The notes below the pieces were generated by a model that did not search any database, was not told where the DNA came from, and worked only from the letters and a program-made list of their open reading frames with translations. From assembly GCA_900095095.1 (NCBI GenBank), contig FMBT01000399.1, positions 1 through 64,000 of the forward strand: DNA of 64,000 nt. The letters are read 5' to 3'. The position numbers and the translations under genes are program-made. How positions within the stretch are numbered: position 1 is the stretch's first letter; the number at the start of each line of letters is the position of its first letter. This document shows, piece by piece, positions 10,480 to 20,107 of the stretch. Source of the stretch: Fragilariopsis cylindrus CCMP1102. Taxonomy: Eukaryota > Bacillariophyta > Bacillariophyceae > Bacillariales > Bacillariaceae.

Positions 10480-12034
10480 AATTACAAACCGTATCGTATA
10501 GACTTTGGAAGAGAGAGAAAATAAGATAAGCTATCATGTTAATATATTTAACCCCTTTGTGTATTTACCCTATAGTTGCATGCGGGTCGAACAAAAGTCG
10601 TTGTCTTCAGAGACCATGGGGTGTTATATAGCGTTAGTTTTCCTTCTTCTTGTCCATTGACAAAGTGCAGCTAGAAAATAGTTAGATTGCACTACTGAAT
10701 TCAGTTTAGCTTGCAATACTAATGAGATTTTTGCTCTGACCAGATTAGAAACTCAAGGGAGAAAACTATGATTCAAAACACATCAAATCAATCATTAATT
10801 AAAAGAAACCACCAAAGTTAGGTGGAACAAGGAAGAAAAAAAATTGATAAAAACATAAAAGAAATCTAGAGTAGAAACAACAACTATTGAACCTGCATTA
10901 TGTAGGTAAAAATAGAGAATGAAACAGAGACACATGAATACAGCCTTTGGCGTGCTGAAGTTGTCTGCTGATCAAGATAAAGCAGCTACAGCCTCACGTA
11001 CAAAAGTAAAGTACAGTATTAATTCTCTAATTCTACTACAAATATAAAATTAAATGTTATAGTACAGCGCAGTAGTAAATACTAGTCAATAAGCTTAGTT
11101 TTGCCATTTTTATCTTAAAGCCTAAGGAAGATGACAGTCAAGATAACCTACCATGCTTCATGAATGACAGTATCTATTAGAACCGCAACCATCAGGGGGG
11201 GACTACCTTAGATATCAGCCTCCACTCCTATTCACCTGTGCACAAATAATCTACCTGTCACTAATATACACCACACCTAAACCCCCTCAATGCAAAAATG
11301 AAAATACAAACAAGTTACTACTTTTATTCTGTCTTGTTTTATTACCAATAAAATATTCTGTTCTATCATGAGTTAGATCTCTCACTTATTTAATAGGAGT
11401 GAATTGAAAGACTTAATACATATCTACATAGTAGATAGCTGTTAGATTAATAGAGGAAATATAATGAGTTAAATTAAATCAAAAAATGTTGATTACTTTA
11501 TATTATGCTTCATCATCAGGCGCAACTCTTGCCTCACTTTTGAGGAGAGTTGTTACTAAGAGAATAGAATGAGAAGGGTAGATAGTTACTGTATGTAACT
11601 AAATTGCAAGATAGAGGAGTAGTCCAGGAGTAATAAGATCAGAGATGATGATGACCTCTAAATAATGCCTTTCAAAGTAAAAGATAGAAAATTAAAATAA
11701 AGACAAAAAGAGAACAACACCGTATTAACTAGCAGACGGGAAGCGGTGCTGTCATGTCGGTATGGTCGTTCTCCCATACAACGGCGATTTTTTGGTACAT
11801 AGTCTAACTTAACTCTAATATCTCTTATTTTGGGACTAAATCATTCCGCTTTTACTAGTACTGTAGGTAGCGTGTTAAGTAGTTTCTACGTGACACGAAA
11901 GATATGATCGACTACAGTAATCTGTGACTATCCAAACGAAGTCGCTACTTCAAGTATTTACAAAAAAAATAACCAATACACAGCCAGTATCGAAATAACT
12001 ATATTTCACATTTCATAACCAAGAAAGTATCGCA
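10480..12034. other. Long intergenic region without recognisable gene
   Basis: 1.55 kb of AT-rich sequence between PPWD1 and the POR-like gene, both on plus. I find no open frame with protein-like composition and no tRNA or snRNA signature (no U1, U2 or U6 core). A slightly GC-richer patch lies at 11730-11795. The last few hundred bases must hold the promoter of the downstream gene. Confidence 0.4.
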
Positions 12035-13321
12035 ATGGCTGCCCGTAGAATATTATCAATCGCTATCTTGCTTTTCTCGTTGTGTGACTGTTTTGTCCAC
12101 AAAAGTTTCAACACGAGAAATGGCCTTGTACAGTCTCGATTAGAAGAACGAAAAATAGTCACAGATAAGAGCGAGTACGATGAGGATAAGCATGATGTTG
12201 TCGTTGGGACGTTAAATCGTAGGCGTGCTTTGACGTCTACCGGGGTGGCTATCCTGTCACTTTGGATAGGAGATACAATTGGAAAGGATAATATAGCATC
12301 GAAATGGGTTGCTTCCGCTGCAGAAGAAATCATTGCCGCTGACGAACAACAACAACAACCACGAACGATATTGTTAACGGGATGTAATTCAGGAATTGGT
12401 TTTGAGGCTGCACGAATTTTCGCTCGGAAGGGTGATACAATTATTTTAGCATGCCGAACAAAAGAGAAGGCTGATGAAGCTACTAGAAAAATATTAGTAG
12501 AAACAGAATCGGCGAAGTTAGTTCCATGTGAATGTGATCTCACTAGTTTACAATCGGTACGAAATTTCGTCGATTCGATTGCAACTACAACGAATCAACT
12601 AGACGTTGTATGTTACAATGCCGGTATTGCATTAAATACCGACGGAGATATAGAACGAACAGCTGAAGGATTCGAAAAAACGATCGGTACGAATCACTTG
12701 GGACATTTTTATCTTCATCATTTGCTACAACCCAAAATTGTTAAAAACAAAACTGGTCGTGTCGTAATAACTGCCTCAAGTGTTCACGATCCTGAAAGTC
12801 CAGGCGGTAAACAGGGCAAGAAGGCTACGCTTGGTGATCTTGAGGGTTTTGCTCGGGATGGACCAAACTTCGAAATGGTGGACGGACAACCTTACAATGG
12901 AGATAAGGCATACAAGGATAGCAAACTTTGTAACGTTTTGTTTTGTAGAGAACTGCAACGACGGTTGGGAGCATCTGATACAACAAAGAATATTCTTGTT
13001 AATTGTTTTAGTCCCGGTCTAATCACTTCCACGGGTTTCTTCCGGAACCAAAACCCCGTCTTTAGTTCAATTTTCAACGTCGTTGCAACTAATGTATTCA
13101 AAGTAGCAGAAACGCCACAATTTGGTGGAGCTGCCTTAGCGTATATGACTACTGTTGAAAGTCGCGGTGAGTTCTGGGACTCACCACCTGGAACATCGTA
13201 TAAATCCGGTGAAGCTGCATTTGGAAAGGAATTCAATGTGTCTCCTGTGAGTAAAGAGGGACAAGAAGATGCAAAAGCTAAACAATTGTGGGAATTAAGT
13301 GAAAAGCTTGTCGGTATCTAG
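12035..13321 (+). CDS. POR-like plastid short-chain dehydrogenase/reductase
   Basis: Intronless, 428 residues. The N-terminus has a signal peptide (RRILSIAILLFSLCDCFVHKSF) with Phe at the likely cleavage site, as in diatom plastid preproteins. A second signal-like segment, NRRRALTSTGVAILSLWIG (~62-80), has twin Arg plus a hydrophobic stretch and may direct the protein to or through the thylakoid. The enzyme has the Rossmann motif TGCNSGIGFEAA (~114-125), NAG, and the active site YKDSK (~293-297). The stretches GDLEGF, YNGDKAYKDSKLCNVL and SPGLITSTGFFRNQNP resemble light-dependent protochlorophyllide oxidoreductase (POR: 'AYKDSKxCN', 'PGCIATTGLFR'). It could be a POR paralogue acting in chlorophyll synthesis, or a related SDR with another substrate. 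NADPH use is assumed from the family. Confidence 0.75.
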   Translation: MAARRILSIAILLFSLCDCFVHKSFNTRNGLVQSRLEERKIVTDKSEYDEDKHDVVVGTLNRRRALTSTGVAILSLWIGDTIGKDNIASKWVASAAEEIIAADEQQQQPRTILLTGCNSGIGFEAARIFARKGDTIILACRTKEKADEATRKILVETESAKLVPCECDLTSLQSVRNFVDSIATTTNQLDVVCYNAGIALNTDGDIERTAEGFEKTIGTNHLGHFYLHHLLQPKIVKNKTGRVVITASSVHDPESPGGKQGKKATLGDLEGFARDGPNFEMVDGQPYNGDKAYKDSKLCNVLFCRELQRRLGASDTTKNILVNCFSPGLITSTGFFRNQNPVFSSIFNVVATNVFKVAETPQFGGAALAYMTTVESRGEFWDSPPGTSYKSGEAAFGKEFNVSPVSKEGQEDAKAKQLWELSEKLVGI

Positions 13322-13522
13322 CTAGAAATTTAAAATACTGTAGGTACACAAATTTAAAGAACGAAATTAGAGCTGACATCTACTAATAGTAGCACTTAGG
13401 AATTTTGCTTGCGTTAGAAATAATATCTCATGCTAAGAACCAATATATCTAAGTTTATAGCAGATAGACAGCACAAACATTATTATATCTTGATGTATAG
13501 ACGAATTCATACATAGGATATG

Positions 13523-13554
<32 letters not shown>

Positions 13555-14195
13555 GAGAGAATAAGTACTGGCAGTAGAGAACAAACCACAAATTATTAAA
13601 TCATTTGATCCCAAGTAGGTACAATATAGAGCAAACAAAAATTGTAATCGTTAATAATATTATAATGAACTGAATCAATGGAGATTATTTTTTCTCGTCT
13701 AGGACCTGTTATAGGAATAAGATCAGATATCAAGAGGCCAATTAATGAGATTAATTTCTTTAGTACAAGTTAGCTATCAGTACTTAGTGGGAGAAGATTT
13801 CTTGAGGAGGACCCTCATTGTACTACTGTATGGAATCAATTATCTGTTATTTTTCGTTGTAGGATATTTTTTAAATCTTTCGAAGATATGAATGATCGTG
13901 ATCATGCCTTTAATAGTCCGTGATCAACCAGTCCCGTACTACTTTCACCTTAAGTACTTGATACTGCTATTTACAGCTATTCTCGATGAGATTAGAGATC
14001 CAAAATGCAAAAAAAATCCCTCCTAATCCTGCAATACAGTACTTGAAGTACTGTAGGTTTGTACTACTATTACGCCATGGTCATTATTTCGAGAAACAGA
14101 TTTAGAGAGGTATTACTGTACTAGCTTGAGATAAGTTGGGAAACGCTGCGACGAGGGGATCTATCACACTACAAATTATAAGAAGAATCAGCAAC
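13322..14195. other. Intergenic region with (TACATA) array
   Basis: 874 bases between two plus-strand genes, AT-rich, holding a short hexanucleotide array (13523-13554). No RNA gene or coding frame recognised. Confidence 0.4.
13523..13554. repeat. (TACATA)n tandem repeat
   Basis: About five perfect copies of a six-base unit downstream of the POR-like gene. Confidence 0.9.
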
Positions 14196-15946
14196 ATGAT
14201 GGTGGCACGACGAGTTTCAGTTAAAAGGAGCACCAGATGTAATAGTAACAGTAATTTTCTCTGTAATAATAGAGGTGGTGGTCATATTTTTTATTGTTAT
14301 CTTATTCTGCTGGCGCTATTTTGGACTACTTGTACTACTGTTGTCGTCGTTGAGGGGAAAGCAACATCTGGCAAGTTTAAATTAAGTGGCCTCGATACGG
14401 AATATGTATTAGGAAGTTTTGCTGTTTCTCCGAGAAAAATGGGTACATTAAAAGTTGATTTCAAATCAAAAGATAATTATGATGTAAATAAGGATTTGTT
14501 TGTTCGATTATATCGTGATGATAAATGGTCCGAATTTAAAAAGGCACCAAGTTGTACCGAAAAGGTACCATTCTCATTAATAAATGAACCAGTTAAAATG
14601 AAAAGAGTCAAGGGACATTATGAAGGAGAAATTTCTATGGAACTCAATAATCATAAAGACGACAAAACACATTATTATTACTTTGTCATCACGGATTGTT
14701 CTTTGGAATTTTATATGCACGACGATCGGATCCCACAACTGTCATACACGGTCACAACATGGAATGATGGATCGCATGTATCCGCCGATGAACATCATTT
14801 GGAAAATTTACATACAATAACCTTTCTGTTGAGTGGTATATTAGCAATAATACTTTGTGTTGTAATTGCAATACAACTGTATGAAAAATCAACTGTACAT
14901 GCTGCAATGTTTTGGGTCATGGCAGCAGCAGCATCGGATGCATTTTCTAGTATGTTTGAATTGATCCATCTATCATTATATGCACATAATGGAATTGGTT
15001 CCTATGCGATGGTACGTAGACAGAGGATAGATAATAATCGATTGATTGATTGATATATATCGAATTCTTCTTTCAAAAAAACTTGGCCATGGGATTTATT
15101 GTTTCTATGCGATGATATGTTTGATGTTACACCACAAAAATACGATATTCTTGGTCGATTTTGGTTGGTGTTCAAGTAGTATGTTTCTCACATGATTTTT
15201 TTTTCTTCTTTCTTGATCCTTTCCCGTTTTTTCTTCTTCTTTTTCAGGATGCATTCTCTGCACATTTAGAAGCAGTATGTGATTCATTAGTGGCACTATT
15301 GCTTTTATCAGTTGCTGCTGGATGGACGTTACCGTCAGATGTCGTTGCTGTTCAAAATAATGCATCACCGATCCAAAAATTATTAGGTGGACTACAATCA
15401 CCGTTCTTAGCAATTCAACAATTCAATCCAACAGCTATATTAGCTATTGCTATTTTTATTACGCATATCGTCTTAGCACAAGCGGGACGGATGGTCAATG
15501 ATGATTTTGACTCATATCATGACCTAGAACATTTACCGGGTAAACTCCTAATGCTTAACAGGATCATCCTTGGCGTATTTATGATGGCATGTTGTCTTTC
15601 AACAAGAGCACGTTGTACACCATCATTACGAGGTTTTTATTTACAATTAACAATTATCGGTACAGGCTGGTTCCTATCATTACCAATATTAACATTTGTC
15701 GTGAATACAATACTTCCGTATCACATGAGACATCGTACTGTTGGTATATATGGGGCTATTCTACAAACAACGGGTATTATATTATTGTCGTGGTTGGTTA
15801 CATCTCATTCTACATCGTATCATAAATTATCTCATTTGAGTTCTAACAAAGAAAGTTTAACAGACACCTTATCTCGACGCTCAAGTGGAATGAAAGAAGA
15901 TTCACAGACATGGATGTTTGGCAAAACAAAAGTACGGCTTGATTAA
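14196..15946 (+). CDS. GOST-family (GPR107/lung seven-TM) membrane protein
   Basis: Exons 14196-15011 and 15248-15946, one GT-AG intron of 236 bases; 504 residues. First ATG in an upstream-open frame. A hydrophobic signal (ILLALFWTTCTTVVVVEG, ~48-66) leads into a luminal domain of about 150 residues containing HYYYFVITDCSLEF, and then seven hydrophobic helices starting with LENLHTITFLLSGILAIIL and ending near residue 460. The junction AAASDAFSSMFELIHL...SYAM|DAFSAHLEAVCDSLVALLLL spans helices 2-3. This is the layout of the Lung_7-TM_R/GOST family (GPR107, TMEM87), which acts in Golgi and endosome trafficking. The protein ends with a short polar cytosolic tail. Ligand unknown. Converges on the gene at 16087 with only 140 bases between stops. 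Confidence 0.8.
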
Positions 15947-16086
15947 TATTAACAATATATTGTATTATTATGTACTTAGGATAGTATATCATAAATCATT
16001 TTTACTTTTTATCTATTACTCATTTTACTTACTGAACACTAGAATTTCATCAAGTGTTCTTGTGCTTGTGCTTATGATGATGTGCG

Positions 16087-17133
16087 TTATTGTGACGATA
16101 CAACTTTTTGAAGTAAATTTTGTAAATCATCTTTACATTGATCCTTATATCCATCACTGTACCGTTGATATTTCTTAGCTTCTTTTTTCCAATATATAAC
16201 TTGTCCTTCTAATTCTTGCAAATACTCAGAATCATCATTGTTTATAGTTGCAGTTGGTGCAAGATCAATAATCTCATGATGTATTTGTTGAAGTCGTTCT
16301 CGACATTCTAACGATTCAAGTTGATATATAGAACGTTCATTTAATAACAAACCATTCCAAATCATCATCCCGAATAAGATAGTAAAACAGAAAATTAGAA
16401 CAAACCATCCAGCACCACCAGTATTACCATTAGAAATACCACTAATCTTTGATAAAATATTACCATCATCGTTGTTGTTGTTGTTGCTGTTTTTATCTTT
16501 TTCGTTTTGAGTGGACGACGACGATGCATCAGTCGCAGTCGCAATCGTTGTTGTTTTTGTTGTTGTTGCCGTCGTCGTAGACACTAAAGGTGGCAATTTC
16601 TTCGTGAGAGTACTTGTAGAAATAGAATTATTACTGTACTTTGTTGGTATTTCCTGTAGCGAATTCATCATGCCGTTATACATACGCTGAACAACATTAG
16701 TTGTAGTTGCAACGATGTTGTTGATGTTGTTATTATTATTATTATCTTCAGTAGTAGTAGCAGTAGTAGCAGTAGTAGCAGTAGTAGCAGTAGTAGCAGT
16801 AGTAGCAGGTACGGCAGAACTTGTACTCGTAGTTACAACAGTATCGTTGATGTTGTTGCTACTACCACTATTCCTATCATCGTTGTCTTCAAGGAATTCT
16901 TTGTCAACATCAACATTAACATCAACATCGTCGTCGTCCGACGATGCAGTTGTACATGTAGTATTTTGTTTTTTACGTTCTGGGCCGGGTGATATCAAAT
17001 CAACTCCTGCTCGACCTCGTTTCCTTGGACCTGTTGCTGATGCTTTCACTGTCGATCTGGTGGCTCTACTACTACTAGTTCGATTATTAACATTATTGTT
17101 GTCATTATCATCGTCGTCGTTGGTGACCGTCAT
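16087..17133 (-). CDS. Low-complexity single-pass membrane protein, unknown
   Basis: 348 residues, ATG at 17133. I do not recognise a family. Residues 1-75 are acidic and Asn-rich with a basic, nuclear-signal-like patch (GPRKRGRAG). Residues ~115-135 are a run of Ala-Thr-Thr coded by a nine-base repeat (16750-16806). One membrane helix, GWFVLIFCFTILFGMMIW (~245-263), is followed by ~80 residues predicted to form a coiled coil (LESLECRERLQQIHHEIIDL, EYLQELEGQVIYWKKEAKKY). A TM plus coiled coil would suit a tether or an envelope protein, but this is inference. The same DNA also has an open frame on the other strand made of hydrophobic repeats, which I consider a shadow. Head to head with the DCC-family gene (425 bases). 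Confidence 0.6.
   Translation of the reverse strand: MTVTNDDDDNDNNNVNNRTSSSRATRSTVKASATGPRKRGRAGVDLISPGPERKKQNTTCTTASSDDDDVDVNVDVDKEFLEDNDDRNSGSSNNINDTVVTTSTSSAVPATTATTATTATTATTATTTEDNNNNNNINNIVATTTNVVQRMYNGMMNSLQEIPTKYSNNSISTSTLTKKLPPLVSTTTATTTKTTTIATATDASSSSTQNEKDKNSNNNNNDDGNILSKISGISNGNTGGAGWFVLIFCFTILFGMMIWNGLLLNERSIYQLESLECRERLQQIHHEIIDLAPTATINNDDSEYLQELEGQVIYWKKEAKKYQRYSDGYKDQCKDDLQNLLQKVVSSQ
16752..16806. repeat. GTAGTAGCA-type tandem repeat in coding sequence
   Basis: About six copies of a nine-base unit, coding on the minus strand for repeated Ala-Thr-Thr in the protein at 16087-17133. Confidence 0.85.
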
Positions 17134-17558
17134 CTTCGTATCTGCTAACCGTTGCTTCCTCTACAAGTGTTTTTGTGATTGTTGGCTTCAGTTTGTTTGT
17201 TTGGTTACACATTCAACATACCCTTCACGCGACGAAGTCGAAAAGGGGAAAAAGGGCATCTGATTTTAAAAGTGAGATCCTCCGATTGGTCCGATTGAAT
17301 TCGACTCATTCGATTCAATCTACATGATTCATTCAAGAGCGATCGATGATTGAAATTCATTCATTCCACGATGACTCACACTTCTGACCCACTATTTTTC
17401 ATTTTCAAATTCTTACTTTGCAAATTCTTTTCTAAACTAGAAACTATCGACAGTCGACAATGCATTCATTCTTCCATATTATTGTTTACTTTCATATTCC
17501 GTCATCAATTTGAACCTACCTACTATAGTGCCTACGTAATTACGCAACAACAACAATA
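17134..17558. promoter_or_regulatory. Divergent promoter region
   Basis: 425 bases between two starts pointing away from each other. It contains repeated GATTG/GATTC motifs around 17270-17360 (GATTGGTCCGATTGAATTCG and ACTCATTCGATTCAATC). No other gene seen. Confidence 0.35.
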
Positions 17559-18251
17559 ATGGTACCATCAATTTTACCATTTGCTATCATGATGTCTTTT
17601 ATTCTTAGTACTAAAGGCTGCAGTGCGTTTCTTGTTACTCGTCAAACATCATCTGTTTCACAACGACGTGCTGTCATAGATACGGCAATGAAACAATTAA
17701 CTATGTCAACAACCGCAGCATCAACAACAGATCAAACATCACCCACAACGTCTATGCCTATTCTCCATGATCCGAAGACAGTATCATCAAAAGTTTTTTC
17801 CAGTCAAGATAAACGTCCGATTATATTATTTGATGGTGTATGTAATTTATGCAATACAGCTGTTAATTTAGCATTAGATTGGGATCCGAGTGGAAAGTTA
17901 CGTTTTGCTGCACTTCAGTCTAATGTTGGTCGTTCATTATTAGAAGTTAATGGTAGAAATGCAAATGACATCAGTTCTATTGTATTAGTCACAAAAAATG
18001 GTGCCTACACGAAATCAGATGCTGTATTAAAAATTACAGAAGAATTAACACCCTTCTCATCGTTACTACCATTAAAGCCAGCAGCTATTATTGGTCGTTA
18101 TATTATACCAAAATTTATCAGAGATTTAATTTATGATGGTGTGGCTGATAATCGTTATGATTTAATGGGAAAAAAAGATATGTGTCGATTCGATGCAGAT
18201 GGCGAATTTGAAGATCGATTTATTAATGATTCTATTGCTTTGAAGGACTAA
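17559..18251 (+). CDS. Plastid DCC-family (DUF393) thiol-disulfide protein
   Basis: Intronless, 230 residues. The first ~24 residues (MVPSILPFAIMMSFILSTKG) form a signal peptide ending CSA|FLV, the diatom plastid ASAFAP-type junction, followed by a Ser/Thr/Gln-rich transit stretch. From residue ~87 the protein is a DCC/DUF393 domain: ILFDGVCNLCNTAVNLAL carries the family's DxxCxxC motif (Cys95, Cys98 by count), then LRFAALQS, SSIVLV and later RDLIYDGVADNRYDLMG with the usual C-terminal Tyr-Arg/Asn helix. Members are small predicted thioredoxin-like redox proteins; the substrate is not known. Both cysteines of the CxxC are present, so redox activity is plausible. Converges on the gene at 18474. 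Confidence 0.85.
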   Translation: MVPSILPFAIMMSFILSTKGCSAFLVTRQTSSVSQRRAVIDTAMKQLTMSTTAASTTDQTSPTTSMPILHDPKTVSSKVFSSQDKRPIILFDGVCNLCNTAVNLALDWDPSGKLRFAALQSNVGRSLLEVNGRNANDISSIVLVTKNGAYTKSDAVLKITEELTPFSSLLPLKPAAIIGRYIIPKFIRDLIYDGVADNRYDLMGKKDMCRFDADGEFEDRFINDSIALKD

Positions 18252-18473
18252 AGAAGACACTCCTCATCGTCGTCGTTGTTGTCTTCAGAATAATACGATA
18301 TGTTCCAAACACGAAAGCAACGTATGTTTCGATCTTTCTTACAGACTGTTTTTGAGACAATAATGTAGCCTTTTTTATATCTTTGGATATATGTACTGTA
18401 TATATATATAATATAATAAGTAGTAGTAAAGTTTATTTATTTTTTCATATCTTTATATTATATATTTTGATAA

Positions 18474-19385
18474 TTATATGCTATTATTATTATTGGCAGA
18501 TGAACAAAGATATTCTGACCAATCATTTATTGAAGTACTACTAAAACTAATACTACCATCACTACTGTCACATATCAATTGTCGACTTGATGCAAAAAAA
18601 AATTCTATAGAAAAAATTGGTACAAATAAAATTAGTAAACCAATCAATACCAAATTTCTTTCAACATTATCGTTATCATTACTATTGATAGAAGATGGCG
18701 ATAATGATGACGTCGTCTCTTTCTTTTCTGGCGGAGTTGTATTTTTACCTTTTTGTTGTTTTATTCGTTTTCGATTGTAGAAAACATAACTTTCGGGATT
18801 ACTCATTTCTTTCCATTGATCACCATCAAAAATAATAGAATTATTGCTGTTGTTGTTGCCGTCGAAAATTGTAGCAGTTGTTGTTGTTGTTGTTGTGTTC
18901 GTATTTAAATTATTCAAATTAATATTATCACTGCTCAAATTATTTAAATTCGAATCTAAAATTGCAAAATTATTTATACCATTTTTTTTTCCCTGTAAGA
19001 ACAATGTTATAAAAACTAACGCAAATGCAATTAATAATCCATCAAATATATCAGATGGACCTAACACATCAACAGCTATAGTAGGTTGTACAGGTTGTTG
19101 TATTATTTGTTGTTGTACTGGTATTATTACTTGTTGCTGTATTTGTTGTAAATCTACTAAAAAAGAAGAATCCGCTATCATATTATGGTCATTATCATAA
19201 TGATGTAATTGTAGATGTAATGATGAAGATGTGCTCGTCACGCTCCTCCTCCTCCTCGATTTTTGGTGGCGTTTTTCAGACTCAGACATCTCGCCGGTGA
19301 TAGTAATGGCGAATGATCGTTGTTGTTGATGTTGTCGATGTCGTGACGACATCATATTATATGACGAAGATGTTTCCACTATCAT
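18474..19385 (-). CDS. Two-TM protein with low-complexity linkers, unknown
   Basis: 303 residues, ATG at 19385. No family recognised. It has a basic, Gln/His-rich N-terminus, a Gln-Ile-Val-Pro stretch (QQVIIPVQQQIIQQPVQPT), a first membrane helix (IFDGLLIAFALVFITLFLQG, ~113-132), Asn/Thr-rich repeats, the ordered segment DGDQWKEMSNPESYVFYNRK, and a second helix (LVLIGLLILFVPIFSIEFFF, ~246-265) with a short Cys-containing C-terminus. The ordered segment between the helices suggests real selection on it. A helix followed by W-x-E-M-x-N-P-x-S resembles small plastid or mitochondrial membrane proteins, but no signal peptide is visible. Location is left open. Confidence 0.55.
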   Translation of the reverse strand: MIVETSSSYNMMSSRHRQHQQQRSFAITITGEMSESEKRHQKSRRRRSVTSTSSSLHLQLHHYDNDHNMIADSSFLVDLQQIQQQVIIPVQQQIIQQPVQPTIAVDVLGPSDIFDGLLIAFALVFITLFLQGKKNGINNFAILDSNLNNLSSDNINLNNLNTNTTTTTTTATIFDGNNNSNNSIIFDGDQWKEMSNPESYVFYNRKRIKQQKGKNTTPPEKKETTSSLSPSSINSNDNDNVERNLVLIGLLILFVPIFSIEFFFASSRQLICDSSDGSISFSSTSINDWSEYLCSSANNNNSI

Positions 19386-20107
19386 ACTAAGTTGGTTATT
19401 GTAGTCTCAAGTTGTAAACAAATCAATTTTGACAAAACAGTAAAATTCTTTTCGAGAAAATACTTCTACTACTAGCTGGTATGACTTGCAGTTGGTAGGT
19501 AGTTGGTACTTGTAATCAGGTCGTCTACCGTATGATCAAAACGATCCTTTCTCTTATTTTTGCTGTAGAAATTACGATTTTAAAAAATAATATTCATCGT
19601 CATCCTCGTAGAATAATAGCGTTTTTTTCGAGTTTAGTTTAGAGTTGAGCAGCTACTATGTGGGAGATCGGCGTATGGGGGGAGAGGGGAAACAATTTTT
19701 GACTTTATTTTTGTTAAAATTTTTGAACCTTGATGATGGGACTGAGTGACCTTCTTTGTAATATTGGTATGTACTACGTACGACAAGTTCAAATAGGGAT
19801 GCGACAAAACGTGTATTGCCAAAGTCCTCCCTTCAATCATCCCAAAAAAATCTTTCAGCAAGTACCGGTAGTAGATACACAGTAAATAATAATGAGGCCA
19901 TAATCAGTAAGGCCTCTCCGAGATTCATCGATTATTCAGTGATATACCGTAATACTGGCTAATTTAGTATATCAGATGATTTTGCTTGACTTGTGAAAAC
20001 TTTCAACTTCAGTCGATCATAGCTGATCTCCTAACGATACATTTATGCTTAAAGAGTGAGGTCCTTCGTATCACAACCCAAGTTGTTTGCTACTATAATC
20101 GTTGCAA
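19386..20107. promoter_or_regulatory. Divergent promoter region
   Basis: 722 bases between the starts of the two-TM protein (minus) and the PhnD-FMO fusion (plus). AT-rich, with no RNA gene or coding frame recognised. Confidence 0.35.

Noticed and set aside
16715-17263. 182-codon hydrophobic frame on plus
   Set aside because: It is the reverse strand of a low-complexity gene on minus; its Leu/Val repeats come from triplet repeats.
18478-19200. Hydrophobic frames on plus opposite the two-TM protein
   Set aside because: Mirror of Asn/Gln/Thr repeats on the coding strand; no independent protein-like segments.
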